From Edolisoma coerulescens (lineage: Eukaryota > Chordata > Aves > Passeriformes > Campephagidae), in NCBI GenBank assembly GCA_013397115.1, contig VWZW01005525.1, forward strand, positions 1,721,736 through 1,785,735: 64,000 nucleotides of DNA, written 5' to 3'. The notes beneath the pieces were generated by a model. It saw only the letters and a program-made list of their open reading frames with translations, made no database searches and had not been told where the DNA came from. Position 1 is the stretch's first letter, and the number at the start of each line of letters is the position of its first letter. This document shows, piece after piece, positions 54,900 to 64,000 of this stretch. Both the position numbers and the translations under genes were made by a program.

Positions 54900-56260
54900 C
54901 TTCACAGAACCAGTACTGTAGGAACATCTCTGCAAAATGCTTCATCCAAGACTTCAAGATACATTCTTCTGGGACAGCATTATGCCCCACACCCAGGGCC
55001 CCGTCCCTCAGCTGGGCAGTGCAGGTTGGCCCAGGCTGTGGGCCATGTCTCAGCAGGCAGCAGCACAATCCCCACTGGCTCCAGATGTGCTCCAGGGAGC
55101 AGGCAGGTGACACAGGCATCCCTGGAAACAAATCCCCATCTACCTAAAACAGCCCTTGTGGCTGGGAAGGAGAGTTTCGTGTTAACCACGACTATGGTCA
55201 AGATGCCACCCACGTGGTAAAACAAATCCCAGTTCCTCTTTGGCCTTATCCAAATGAGCTTATTATGTCAAAGAGGGAGAGTTGCTGGGGTTACAACTAC
55301 AAAAATAGCATGACATTATGTTTGCTGCATGGCTCAAACCTACCACCGCCTCCAGGCTCTCCCAGGGCTCCCAAAGAGGAAGGCAAGGTGTTTCCTGCAA
55401 TGGGGGTCAGTCAGGCCTTGCCCCCACCTCCAGCCTGGATGCCCAGAGACACTGTTTTGGGGTGATGAGTAAGGCTGGAGGGATGGAGAAACTCCTGCTC
55501 CTTGCCCTGTCCCTGGTGCAGGTCTGCAGGGCCACATGGCCAGCTGGACACTGTGGCATGTCCCTGCCCATTTGGGCTGTACAAGTCCACTTGGCCACAG
55601 ACAGGATCAGTCCCAACATGGGCCAGGAGTTCAAATTCTGAAAACACCTGCTGGGCAAAAAGGAGAGGCCTAGGGCTGTTTGGAGGGGCTTGGCCATGCC
55701 CTTCTTTATTTAAGGTTTTTCTCTAGTGGTTTTCCTATGTTGTTGCACCCAAACCAGCCTTCTCAGCACCAGGGCAGATGGCCAGATAGGCTGACTTGGA
55801 GGCAGACCAGAAAGAGCTAACCAGGTGCCACAAAATCTCATGAACAAGCCTTGTGTAATGGAAGACTTTCTTAGGAGTAACTTCTTGGCAGCTGTACCAA
55901 TACAAGCAGTCACACACCCTATTCCTCCCACTCTGTGCTGCACCCTTACAAACATCTGTGCACCAAATCAAATCAAAGAACTGATGCAGTTAAAACCCCC
56001 TAATTTTGTGACTTTTTGCTAGATTTTTGTAGTGGGCTCCTTCCCCAGTCCATGTCACTGCACAGCTACACAACCACAGGGGCCGGCAGATGACCAGGAT
56101 GAGAAATCCTGTGTGAGTCAAACTGTCACCAAGCCCTGAGCGCACGGGACTCAGGGACTGCCCTGAGCGTGACACATCAGCAGCCGCCCCTTCCTGGGAC
56201 CAGGGAGGTGACAGCACTGCACGGACAGGCGAGAAAGCCTCTGCCCTGGGCACTGCAGAG
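54900..56260. other. GC-rich zone upstream of the BLNK CpG island, no confirmed gene
   Basis: GC content rises clearly, and many overlapping open frames appear on both strands (for example 55318-55641 plus, 55407-55697 minus and 57-80 codon frames around 55.7-55.97 kb), which is what GC-rich non-coding DNA produces. CpGs are grouped at about 56080-56240. One plus-strand ATG near 55483 begins MEKLLLLALSLVQVCRA, which resembles a signal peptide, but the frame ends at 55641 with no family I recognise. Possibly regulatory DNA for BLNK. Confidence 0.35.
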
Positions 56261-57684
56261 CTTTAAACCTGTAGCTTTGGTTGAGTCAGGAAGAAACAAG
56301 GCGAAACCAGCACGGTATTGCAGATGACAGGTTGCCACCAAAGATCCCAAAGGAAAACAGCCCGGGCTTTCTGTGACAGCCAGGCAAGAGGCAGTTGTTG
56401 TGTAAGGGAAACCACTCCAGGAGCCTACTGAGCAAATCTCTTATTCTGGCATGTGTTCGGAGAAGTGGGAAGATTATATAAGCAAAAGGGAAAGTGACAC
56501 AGCAATTTATTCATACCCACTTCTTCACATTGTCAGAGTGTGAATTTTAACTAATTCAAAATTAATTTAATTTTCAAAATAACTTTCAGGGAGTAAAATT
56601 GCAAAGTTGACCAGTCCACAACCAGATACAATGCAATGTGGAATTCCAGTTTTGTGTATTACGTGACATCCAACATTATATTATTCCTTAAAGCCCACAA
56701 ACTTTAAAAGACGCCCCAAAAAAAGCAATTTGTACACTATCGGCCCAGCCTAGAAAAATAGTGTACTCAAATATCAAGTGATTTCTGTGCTGAAAGCTCA
56801 GAGACCAAAAACACCAGCCTGCCAAGATCAGAACGATAATGCTATCAAAGACAAAAATCTCATGGCAGGCTATTTCCCCAGAGTCACCTGCATTAACCAG
56901 CAAAGTCTGTTTTGCTCCTTCAGTTTCACAAGATAAAACTTTAGTCAGTACAATCTGGGGAGAATTCCATGTGAAAACCTAACCAAGTGGCAATGAGAAT
57001 CTCATCAAGAAATACCTTTGTGTGCCCTTAAAACATACTGTACCTATCAAAACATATTAACACGATGCAAATACACAATTTTTAAAATACTAACTACTAG
57101 GTTTCTTCCCTAGAATGGCTTTAGCTTATAACTAAGCTGCAGAGAGCGGAAAGACACAGAAGGGGAGCAACAAGCACAATCCTCCAAAGGTGCAGAATTC
57201 AAATGAATCAGCCCTTCAGGATAAAGGCTGGATATGGGAACAACTGCCTACACTGCCCCTCAGAAGCAACTGGCTGCCTCCAAAGTCCATCTTTAAAGGG
57301 GAAAATATGGTTGAGCTCAAGACTAAGCGAAAAATCCCAGGCTTAGAGGTATCAGAGCCATAAAACAGGGTCAGCTGCCAGCATCTTGGGTGGCAACAGC
57401 CTTGCTGTGTCTCTGGAAGAATTAGGGTTTTCCCCTGCCTTAGCTTAAGAAATAGGGTAGGAAACTTTTTTTTCTTTACAGTTACATTCAAAAGAATGGG
57501 GATAAGATTATGGTTTTCTCTCGCTTTTGCTGGGGACCTCGGGAAAGGAAAAGTTCCCACGCAGCATGTTCCCACCTGGCACAAATTCACCACAAGTGTA
57601 GAGGAGCGGGAAGGAGAAGGGCAACCAGGCGCCTTCATCTCTCCCCGCATCCGGGGAGGTTACCTGAGCTGGGCAGGTGACAGC

Positions 57685-57694
57685 NNNNNNNNNN
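57685..57694. other. assembly gap (10 N)
   Basis: Ten N in the GC-rich BLNK promoter. GC-rich promoters are often missed in short-read assemblies, and the true length of missing sequence may differ from ten. Part of the 5'UTR or TSS region may be lost here. Confidence 0.97.
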
Positions 57695-57721
57695 GGCGGA
57701 GGGAGAGCCCTGCCCGGGGAA

Positions 57722-57735
57722 GCGGCGGCGGCGGC
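57722..57735 (+). repeat. GCG/GGC trinucleotide run
   Basis: About four and a half GGC units in the CpG island, 50 bp upstream of the BLNK start codon and probably in the 5'UTR. Confidence 0.85.
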
Positions 57736-57782
57736 AGGTGCCGGGCCGAGGGCAGCGCGTCCTGGGGGCAGCGCTCACGGGC

Positions 57783-57829
57783 ATGGACAAACTCAACAAG
57801 CTGACGGTGCCGGCCGGGGAGAAGTTCAG
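57783..57829 (+). CDS. BLNK: BLNK (SLP-65/BASH) canonical first coding exon, partial gene
   Basis: Fifteen codons plus two bases reading MDKLNKLTVPAGEKF(R), then the donor TTCAG|GTAGGG. Human BLNK as I remember it begins MDKLNKITVPASQKLR, so about 12 of 16 residues agree, including the diagnostic MDKLNK and TVPA. The start has G at -3 and G at +4, a strong Kozak context. BLNK is a cytosolic adaptor: SYK phosphorylates it after B-cell receptor engagement, and its phosphotyrosines recruit PLC-gamma-2, BTK, VAV and GRB2, while its C-terminal SH2 domain binds CD79A and other partners. This N-terminal segment opens the basic, leucine-zipper-like region needed for membrane recruitment. The exon ends in phase 2. 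The next exon was not found up to 64000, so intron 1 exceeds 6.1 kb and most of the gene is outside the window. Confidence 0.9.
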
Positions 57830-58158
57830 GTAGGGGCTGGTCCGCTCCCGCCCTCCTCCGGGAACGGGGCCGCGCGGGGGCTGCTGCGGGAACGCAGCGG
57901 GGGGACGAGCCCCTTCCCGCAGCGGAGTGCGGGGGGATTGGGAGGCGCCGAGGCACGAGGAAGTTCGCAGAAGTTTTAGAGTAAAACGGAGTTATCACTG
58001 GTGGCCGAGGCGCCGCAGGGAAGTGCGGGAGGTAAACACGGGTCCGGAGTGGATAACAGGACACTGATTTCAAAGCAAAATGTGTGTCGGCTTCATCTGC
58101 AGCGCAAAGAGCAGTATTTTCAAAGCGTCTCTTTTCAAAGCTGTAAGGCAATAGTGCG

Positions 58159-58191
58159 TGACTCATTATGATGTATGAGTCTTATGCAAAT
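58159..58191 (+). promoter_or_regulatory. BLNK: AP-1 and octamer motifs in BLNK intron 1
   Basis: TGACTCA (58159-58165) is a perfect AP-1 core. ATGCAAAT (58184-58191) is the perfect octamer bound by OCT1/OCT2 with the B-cell coactivator OBF-1. They are 18 bp apart, near the edge of the CpG island. This is a plausible promoter-proximal enhancer for a B-cell gene, but the evidence is motifs only. Confidence 0.4.
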
Positions 58192-60869
58192 TAGAAAAAC
58201 TTAATTAATTGCTTAATGCTTTAATGTCCTATGAAGATGGCTTTTGTATTTAAGTTCTGAAATATTTCCTAATCTTCGAAAGAACTGGTGGAATAGAGGG
58301 AACTGGAAAACGGGAAATGTTCCTAAGTGAAGGAGAACAATGTTAAATACAGGGTTTGAGAGGAAAAAAGCAGAAGCTGGCCATTACTGAAGTATTTTTA
58401 GTGTGTCTCGATTGGTGTGCTGGTATAGTTGGCACCTCGAGGCTTTCATCATGACTTTTTGCATTTCTGAATAGTTAAAAGAAATTCTGTTTCAGGTTAA
58501 AGTAACGTGGATTTTTTTTCTCCCCCTGAAAAATAAGAATGAAATACTGAAAACTGCTTTTTCCTAAAATAACTTAAGCACTCAATACTAATTTATAAAC
58601 CCTTCTCAAGTCTCTCTCCCTCTCCCCAGAAACCATCATGCAAACTGGAATAATCCCTTGTAAAGCTCATTTCGATGGAATGCAGTTTATTGATATCTAC
58701 TCTTTCCATACTGTTGAAATATTGTTGCGGGGGGTGTGTGCTTGGAGAGCTGCAGTGACACTTATGCTCCTCAGCCAGGCAGACCTAATAAAAGCCTAGC
58801 AGGCTTTCTAAGCATCCTAAGCCCAGGCAAGAACTCTGTGGAAGGTGCAATGGACAGGGGGAAGAACACAGAGAATTTCCTCTTTGTCTGCAATTTACCA
58901 CCTTAAGTAGTCTAAACTGGTTTAAGTGGTGTCAGAGCTCAATGTTGGTCTAAACCAGCTATCTTTAAACAACAAGTTGAGAAACAAGATGGAAAGCTTG
59001 ATTCCATCCATTACTGGTACATAAAAAATAAAGTACACACTCTCTGCTGACATACAATTGTAGCTGGGATTCATTTTCTGCACTTTTGCAAACAATTAAA
59101 GCAGGATTATTTTCAGCTATCCAAGGTGGGCCTATATGTGAGGGTTATAATAGCCCACAACTTTTTGGTGAACTGATTCAAAAGCACTAAACCCAAAAGG
59201 CAGCACCACACCTCTGCTGCATCTTCACGTAGATGATGTTCTCCATCTCGTCTGAGGTTTTAATATTATTGTACAATGGAGAAGAGAAAGAAGGAGCTCT
59301 GCTTTCCTGTATTAACTTGAAGCATTACAAGTTACTTTTTCTCTCCTCCTCATGGCCAATTCAGCCTAGTTATGCAGGGAATGTAGGAGCAAACGTTTCT
59401 CAAGCGTGTGAGCGTTCCCACCACCCTCAGTGGACCCACATGCATGCTTCGATTTGAGCATGTCAAAATACTCCTTAGAAACCTGGATATTTGACTGCAA
59501 AATCTTACTATGGTATCAGAGTCTTAAAACCTTAACGCAGAACTTTCCATGAGTAGATATTCATAGGATAAATCCAAGAGAGATGTGCAAATACAGGAAG
59601 AGATCAGCATAACATGGCGGCAGCCTTTTCCTCCTTCTTTGAAACAGCTGGGTACCCCCTCGTGCTCTGTGACGAGTTGACAGTGCAGTTGACTTCCTAA
59701 TACCACATCTGTCTGCGTGGAACACACGTCGGTGGTTCAGAGTTTACTGAATGTTACATGATCTAAATGGTTATGTCAAAAACATACTTTTCTTCATATG
59801 CTAAGATGCTATGCCAAGAAATGCCCCTGCCAAACATAGTTTCAGTTGAAGTGATTATAGTTTACGTTTTTAAAGACAGCTTTCTTAAAATTTCTGCTTT
59901 GTAGCAGCAAAAGTTTAAAAAGCACTACTGTTGAGTCACTGTCTGAGAGTGGATCTTTTGATTTTTTTAAGTGTAGACCTGAAAAACTAGATATTATGTG
60001 GTTTTGCTAAGCTCAACTATTCTCCATGGGTATAGCTGAGCCTACCAGACCTAGCTTTTTGTTGCATTAGCAAATCTTACTTCAGATCTGAGTTCCTAAA
60101 ATGATCCATTTGTTAAGTTTATTGCAACAATAAGAGCTATAAGTGTTCTTTTATGCCTGTCTGCCTCACATGTTGTGGTATGTACATTGTTTGCAGTTAA
60201 GCCACTCAACTAACTTCAGTAACAGTTGGACAGGAATGCTGGAACTTCATGGAATGCCAGTATTAATTTTTATATAGTGTTTCTTGAAAGTGTTATACAA
60301 ATTATACATTTGTATTATACACAGTATTATACATATATTCCCTCCGAGTACATTGTGTGTTCTAACTTCTTCCTTATAGTCAGGAAAAATTAATTCAAAG
60401 CCTTGGTTCTTTATTGTGAGAAAAACTAATCTGTGGTGCATACAAGTAATTGGTGCTTTGAATTGTTTCCCAAAGTGTGGAGTGAATACATGAGCAATAG
60501 CCATGCTGCCAAGGCGAGCTCTGGTGTGCCTGGATTTCAGACTGAACTTCAGGGAAAAAAAATTATGCTGCAAACATACAGAAATAGTGGCACTCATGAT
60601 CAGGGACAGTAGGCAGCATGGGTAATGGGAAGTTAGCAGCTCAAAAGAAAAATCTGCACTAACCTTGCAGACTCTTTTGTGGTTTAACTTCCCTAGACTA
60701 TAAGCCTATGATTCCTGGTATTTAAAAATTTCTAGCTACTATATGTGACTGTGTCACAGCATCTCTTCAGGCTTGATGCATTTTTTTTATTATGGCCATA
60801 ATGACCCTAATGATGACCCTCTGCCCATAGCTGGCTTCAGCTGCTCAGCACAAAGTCCTTTTCAAAGGC

Positions 60870-60980
60870 ATCATCACCACTGCAGTGATGGGCAAACCGT
60901 GGCACAAACCAAAGTGTGCCACATGCTTTCACTCACCTAAAGTCATGCAGCCAGCAAATTCCAGATTGCAAACAGCCTTT
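60870..60980 (-). repeat. MIR-like ancient SINE fragment
   Basis: On the plus strand AGTGATGGGCAAACCGTGGC at 60884-60903 aligns with AGATGAGGAAACTGAGGC of the MIR reverse complement. It is followed by CTCACCTAAAGTCATGCAGC at 60932-60951, which aligns with CTTGCCCAAGGTCACACAGC. Order and spacing fit a MIR (CORE-SINE) inserted on the minus strand. It is strongly diverged, with no tRNA-like head visible. Confidence 0.5.
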
Positions 60981-61817
60981 TCCAAGAGCACAGTTTCATG
61001 TTAATTTCAGATGACTTCATTAATTTGCAGCAGTCTGTCTCTGCCCCCAACATAAACAAAGGCTTAAAATCACTATCTCCAAGCATAATGCCCATTTAAA
61101 AGGAAGTGGAAATAAACTGGCAATTTACTTTTCTCAGGTTGAGCAAGTGTGTCTGGGATTTTTTGCAGGATTTTGTATTAGTCCCCCTTGTTAAACAGAA
61201 GGGTTTAAGTCCTAATTCTATGAAAATCAAGAGGGGTTTCCTTATGGCCTGAATGTCTGTTTGTTGTCTATCAAACTTGGAGGTATTTGTGGTCTTCTGT
61301 AATTTTCTATTTTCTAACTGCTAGGCCTTTTCTTTGACAGAGGATCTTCTGACTCTGTTTCTTTTTGAAAGTGTATAGTAGAAAATTAATTCATTTGGGC
61401 GTGAAATGATATTTAGCTGTAAACTGTCACCTCCTATGTATAGGATGCTTTACCATAGTGAGCTTTTAATTTTGGAGTAAATGATTGGGGAATATCTGAA
61501 TATTAGTTTTGCACTGTAAGAAAATATTTTATTATAGGAGTTCTAGTAATTCCTCGTAGTGGTAGCAAACAGACTTAGAAACTTCGTCTGTTTTTTCAAG
61601 GCAAATTTTAACTTAGTTTATTACCTCAATGAACTTGAACAGGACAAAAGAACAAAAATGAACTCAAGCAAGAAATAAACTGGAGTTTCAAAGTAACCTA
61701 GAAAATGCTCCCCATGACAGAATTGAGCATCAAAGCCCACATCCAACTTCAACATCTCAACCTCTTGAGAGGCTGAATCATTAGTTACATAGAGTCCAGA
61801 GGAAAGGGTATGCAAAT

Positions 61818-62225
61818 GATAGAATCATTCAGTGGTTTGGGTTGAAAGGGACCATCCTGTTCCCATCCCTCTGCCATGGGCAGGGAAACCTTCCACTAGA
61901 TCAGGTTGCTCAAACCCCCATCCAACCTGGCCTTGAACACTGCCAGGGATGGCACAGGCACAAGTTCTTAAGCCAACCTGTTCCAGTACCTCACCACCTT
62001 CACAGAAAATAATTTCTTCTTAATATCCAAACTACTCTCAGTTTGATGTCATTCTCCCTTGTCCTATTTCTACATACCCTTGTAATCAGTTCCTCTCCAG
62101 CTTTCCTGTAGACAGATACTGTCTTGTTTCAGGTACTAAAAGGCTGCAATAAGGTCACCCCAGAGCTCTGCCATTCCAAGCTGAACAATCCCAATTCTCT
62201 CAGCCTCACTTCTGCTCTTCTACAT
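61818..62225 (-). mobile_element. CR1 LINE fragment, 5'-truncated, minus strand
   Basis: The plus strand begins ATAGAATCATTCAGTGGTTT and continues through GGGTTGAAAGGGACC, the reverse complement of the avian CR1 3' end with its ATTCTATG-type terminal repeat. CR1 3' consensus continues through CATGGGCAGGGAAACCTTCC and AACCTGGCCTTGAACACTGC (with CACTAGATCAGGTTGCTCAA between them) to AAGCTGAACAATCCCAATTC near 62180, after which agreement fades at about 62225-62260. It covers only the 3' UTR region, as is usual for 5'-truncated CR1, with no RT domain. CR1 is the dominant bird LINE and this copy is the main clue to the organism. Confidence 0.9.
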
Positions 62226-64000
62226 GCTCTGGTGTTCTTCTCTTTCTAGCAAAAGTCTAATCTGCCCTAAGGACTTAACAGCTGTGAAGGTCTTCTGGAG
62301 CACCACCCATTGCCACCCACAGCCACTTCCTGTCTCAGCTTCCAGTGTCTCCTGACAACTTTCCACTGTGCAGTATCACTCCGTAGTGACAGCAGCTTTT
62401 GTGGCACACCCATGTTTTAGCCCACCGAAATGTAGGCTAAACATAAGGCCACATGAAATCACAGTTCAGTGATTTGCAGTCTTCCAAGTTGAATTTCACA
62501 GGCACGGGGAAAGGAGGTCACTGGCTACATTTGCTGTGCTGATGAGCACAAACAAAAGATTTTTCTGTAGGATTGTTAGGTTTTGTTTGCCATACAAAGC
62601 ACAGGATTTTGATTAAAAGATTATAAAACCTTATCTCTATTTCCTCTAGTTTTCTGTCAGCTTAAACAGTTCATGAATCCCTCTCATCTCTGGACTTTGG
62701 AATGGAATGAGATAGGAAATGCAAATTTCCCCAAATACCACTGCAAAAATCCATTCTTTCACTCAGTGTGACTTCTCCAGCCAAATCCTCTTGCTTCTCC
62801 CTCTGACCTTCCTTCAGCACAGCATAGTCTCCATCTCATCTGTATTTGTCCTTCTTTATAACCTTCTCTCTGCACAACCATTTCATTTTAACAATCCCTT
62901 TAAAGCTTCTTTTCTTCTTTCCAGCTATGTCATCCTGCCTGGACCAATCTCTAGGCTGAAAAACCAACCAGCCAACAAAACCAAACCTGAAACGCTGATT
63001 TTTACAAGACAAAAAAAATCAAAAAACACAAGCCCACCCACAAGCTGAAAGGAGAAAAAAAACCCCCAAACTAAATCACCACATAGGATTTATTCTCACA
63101 CAGAACTTCCTGCCTCTAATGCTGTTTATAGAAAAGTGTGTTTAAGTGTGACTGTGATCTACGTGTGTTTTAAACAAGAATATGGCAATGTGGACAAAAT
63201 GATGCAGTATAATGTTGAAACTAGAGACGCCGTGCTTTTATGTCTGCAGGTAGACAGCAGTGTGAAGTGTGATCTGTTCACAAGATCAGCTGTGCTTATA
63301 TAGTACCTATAGCTTCATTCTACTTGTGCTGGCAAAATTGTTCAGTCATTGACATAGCTTATTCTGCCACTGTTTCATATGCACACTGTTCCAAATAAAA
63401 TAAGGTCTTGTAGTGACGTTGTAGCTCTGCCAAAATAACTGTCCAAAGTACAAGCATTTGTCAACCATAGCAATCACAAATGACACTGGCCTTGCCCTGT
63501 GACTGTCAGTTATTCAGCAGAAGCAAGTAATTTAGATTTGATCCAATGACTTGGGTTTTTTTGGGCTTTTTTTTAGTAAAATAATAAATTATCAATAGCC
63601 AAGCAAATAACCCAATAAATTAATTTTCATGGCCATGGAAAAAAACCCCAGCATTCCAGCGAACTTGGCAAAACCATTTTTTACCATTAGTTTATAAATG
63701 TACCCCATACAGCTGTGTAGAGTGCTAGATATTAAATCATAATATGATATTGCAGGTACCCAGTGATATGCTGGTTCCAGAACAAAACAGTTTTGTATTT
63801 TACAGAATCATTCAAAACCTACGTACTGCACAGGACATTAAAATGTGATAGATGCTTTGCTTTTGGAAGGCAAATATGACAATCATAAATTGTTACACTG
63901 GAAAACCATATTAGTTTATATGCTCAGCAGACAGGAGAATTGAAAAATTGACGGGAAACAGTGGCTGAAAGGGACAGTATTTTCCCATTTGGCTCTAGGG
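62226..64000 (+). other. BLNK: BLNK intron 1, continued to window end
   Basis: AT-rich intronic DNA. A 109-codon open frame at 62719-63048 is C-rich low-complexity sequence with no family match I can see. One octamer occurs at 62719-62726. No exon is recognised before the window ends. Confidence 0.6.

Larger units (their letters stand above)
39055..57599 (+). other. BLNK: 18.5-kb stretch between SAM exon 3 and the canonical BLNK promoter
   Basis: This would be intron for the SAM transcript and upstream flank for canonical BLNK. No exon is recognised. Sub-features are an ETS/kappaB-like site at 39.19 kb, a tandem repeat at 44.61 kb, a T17 run at 50038 and a GC-rich zone at 54.9-56.3 kb. Octamers occur at 44255, 52023 and 57065. 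Open frames at 50893-51270 (minus), 48170-48436 (minus) and 45058-45408 (plus) are not supported by splice context or by any family I know. Confidence 0.55.
57600..58060 (+). promoter_or_regulatory. BLNK: CpG-island promoter of canonical BLNK
   Basis: A dense CpG stretch of about 450 bp surrounds the MDKLNK start exon, with a GCG/GGC run at 57722-57735 and no TATA box next to the start. The transcription start should lie a short way upstream of ATG 57783, near the assembly gap at 57685-57694. This is the only clear CpG island in the window and contrasts with the CpG-poor putative promoter near 10.2 kb. Confidence 0.75.
57830..61817 (+). other. BLNK: BLNK intron 1, first part
   Basis: Starts with the 3' half of the CpG island, then becomes AT-rich. 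It contains an AP-1 consensus TGACTCA (58159-58165) and an octamer ATGCAAAT (58184-58191) about 350 bp 3' of the exon, and a MIR-like SINE at about 60.9 kb. No second BLNK exon (a KMVHD-encoding string) was found. Open frames at 59233-59457, 59524-59727 and 60247-60597 look like chance. Confidence 0.6.

Noticed and set aside
57783..57829. Assignment of the MDKLNK exon to LCP2 or CLNK instead of BLNK
   Set aside because: LCP2 and CLNK have different N-termini as I remember them. MDKLNK-x-TVPA is specific to BLNK.
57216..58166. Open frames of 100-168 codons on both strands around the BLNK CpG island
   Set aside because: They are by-products of low stop frequency in GC-rich DNA and cross the N gap. 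Only the MDKLNK exon has family support.
57830..64000. Second BLNK exon (KMVHD-encoding) within the window
   Set aside because: Searched by eye for the diagnostic codons and found none. TTTCAG at 58495 is followed by unrelated sequence.
1..64000. tRNA genes, rRNA, CRISPR arrays, retroviral LTRs or endogenous virus genes
   Set aside because: Nothing convincing was seen on either strand. The only clear mobile elements are LINE and SINE fragments.

Overview
The window looks like nuclear DNA from a bird, or at least a sauropsid. It is AT-rich and mostly non-coding, with GT-AG splice sites. It holds one clear avian-type CR1 LINE fragment (about 61818-62225), one CpG island (about 57600-58060), one assembly gap of 10 N (57685-57694) and one isolated N (22795). 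Nothing is prokaryotic: there are no operons, CRISPR arrays or rRNA. Most open frames in the window are short, overlap on both strands and look like chance.

One gene locus can be supported, on the + strand. At 57783-57829, inside the CpG island, is a first coding exon beginning MDKLNKLTVPAGEKF. This is the N-terminus of BLNK (SLP-65/BASH), the B-cell receptor adaptor. The rest of BLNK lies beyond the right edge, because its first intron runs at least 6.1 kb to the end of the window.

The unexpected part lies 5' of that exon. Three small exons at 10299-10373, 14940-15002 and 39008-39054 have good splice sites and compatible phases, and together they encode an almost complete SAM domain. It aligns without gaps to the N-terminal SAM domain of the paralogue SLP-76 (LCP2). 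The third SAM exon ends in phase 2, exactly as the canonical BLNK first exon does, so both could splice to the same downstream exon. I infer that this BLNK locus has an upstream promoter and three extra 5' exons giving a SAM-containing, SLP-76-like BLNK. Textbook mammalian BLNK has no SAM domain.

Layout: 1-10.1 kb, upstream flank with a decayed CR1/L2-like reverse transcriptase fossil (6220-6850) and a CTCF-like site (about 9247). 10.15-10.37 kb, putative upstream promoter and SAM exon 1. 10.4-39.0 kb, two introns (4.6 and 24.0 kb) around SAM exon 2, containing a CpG-rich cluster with a splice donor (20.53-20.65 kb), an unexplained minus-strand open frame (23.46-23.85 kb) and a run of open frames at 35.06-36.37 kb. 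39.05-57.6 kb, the 18.7 kb between SAM exon 3 and the canonical promoter, GC-rich at 54.9-56.3 kb. 57.6-64 kb, CpG-island promoter, canonical first exon and start of intron 1, with an octamer, an AP-1 site, a MIR-like SINE and CR1.

Limits: family assignments rest on recognised motifs and remembered paralogue sequences. No alignment, expression data or species identification was available.
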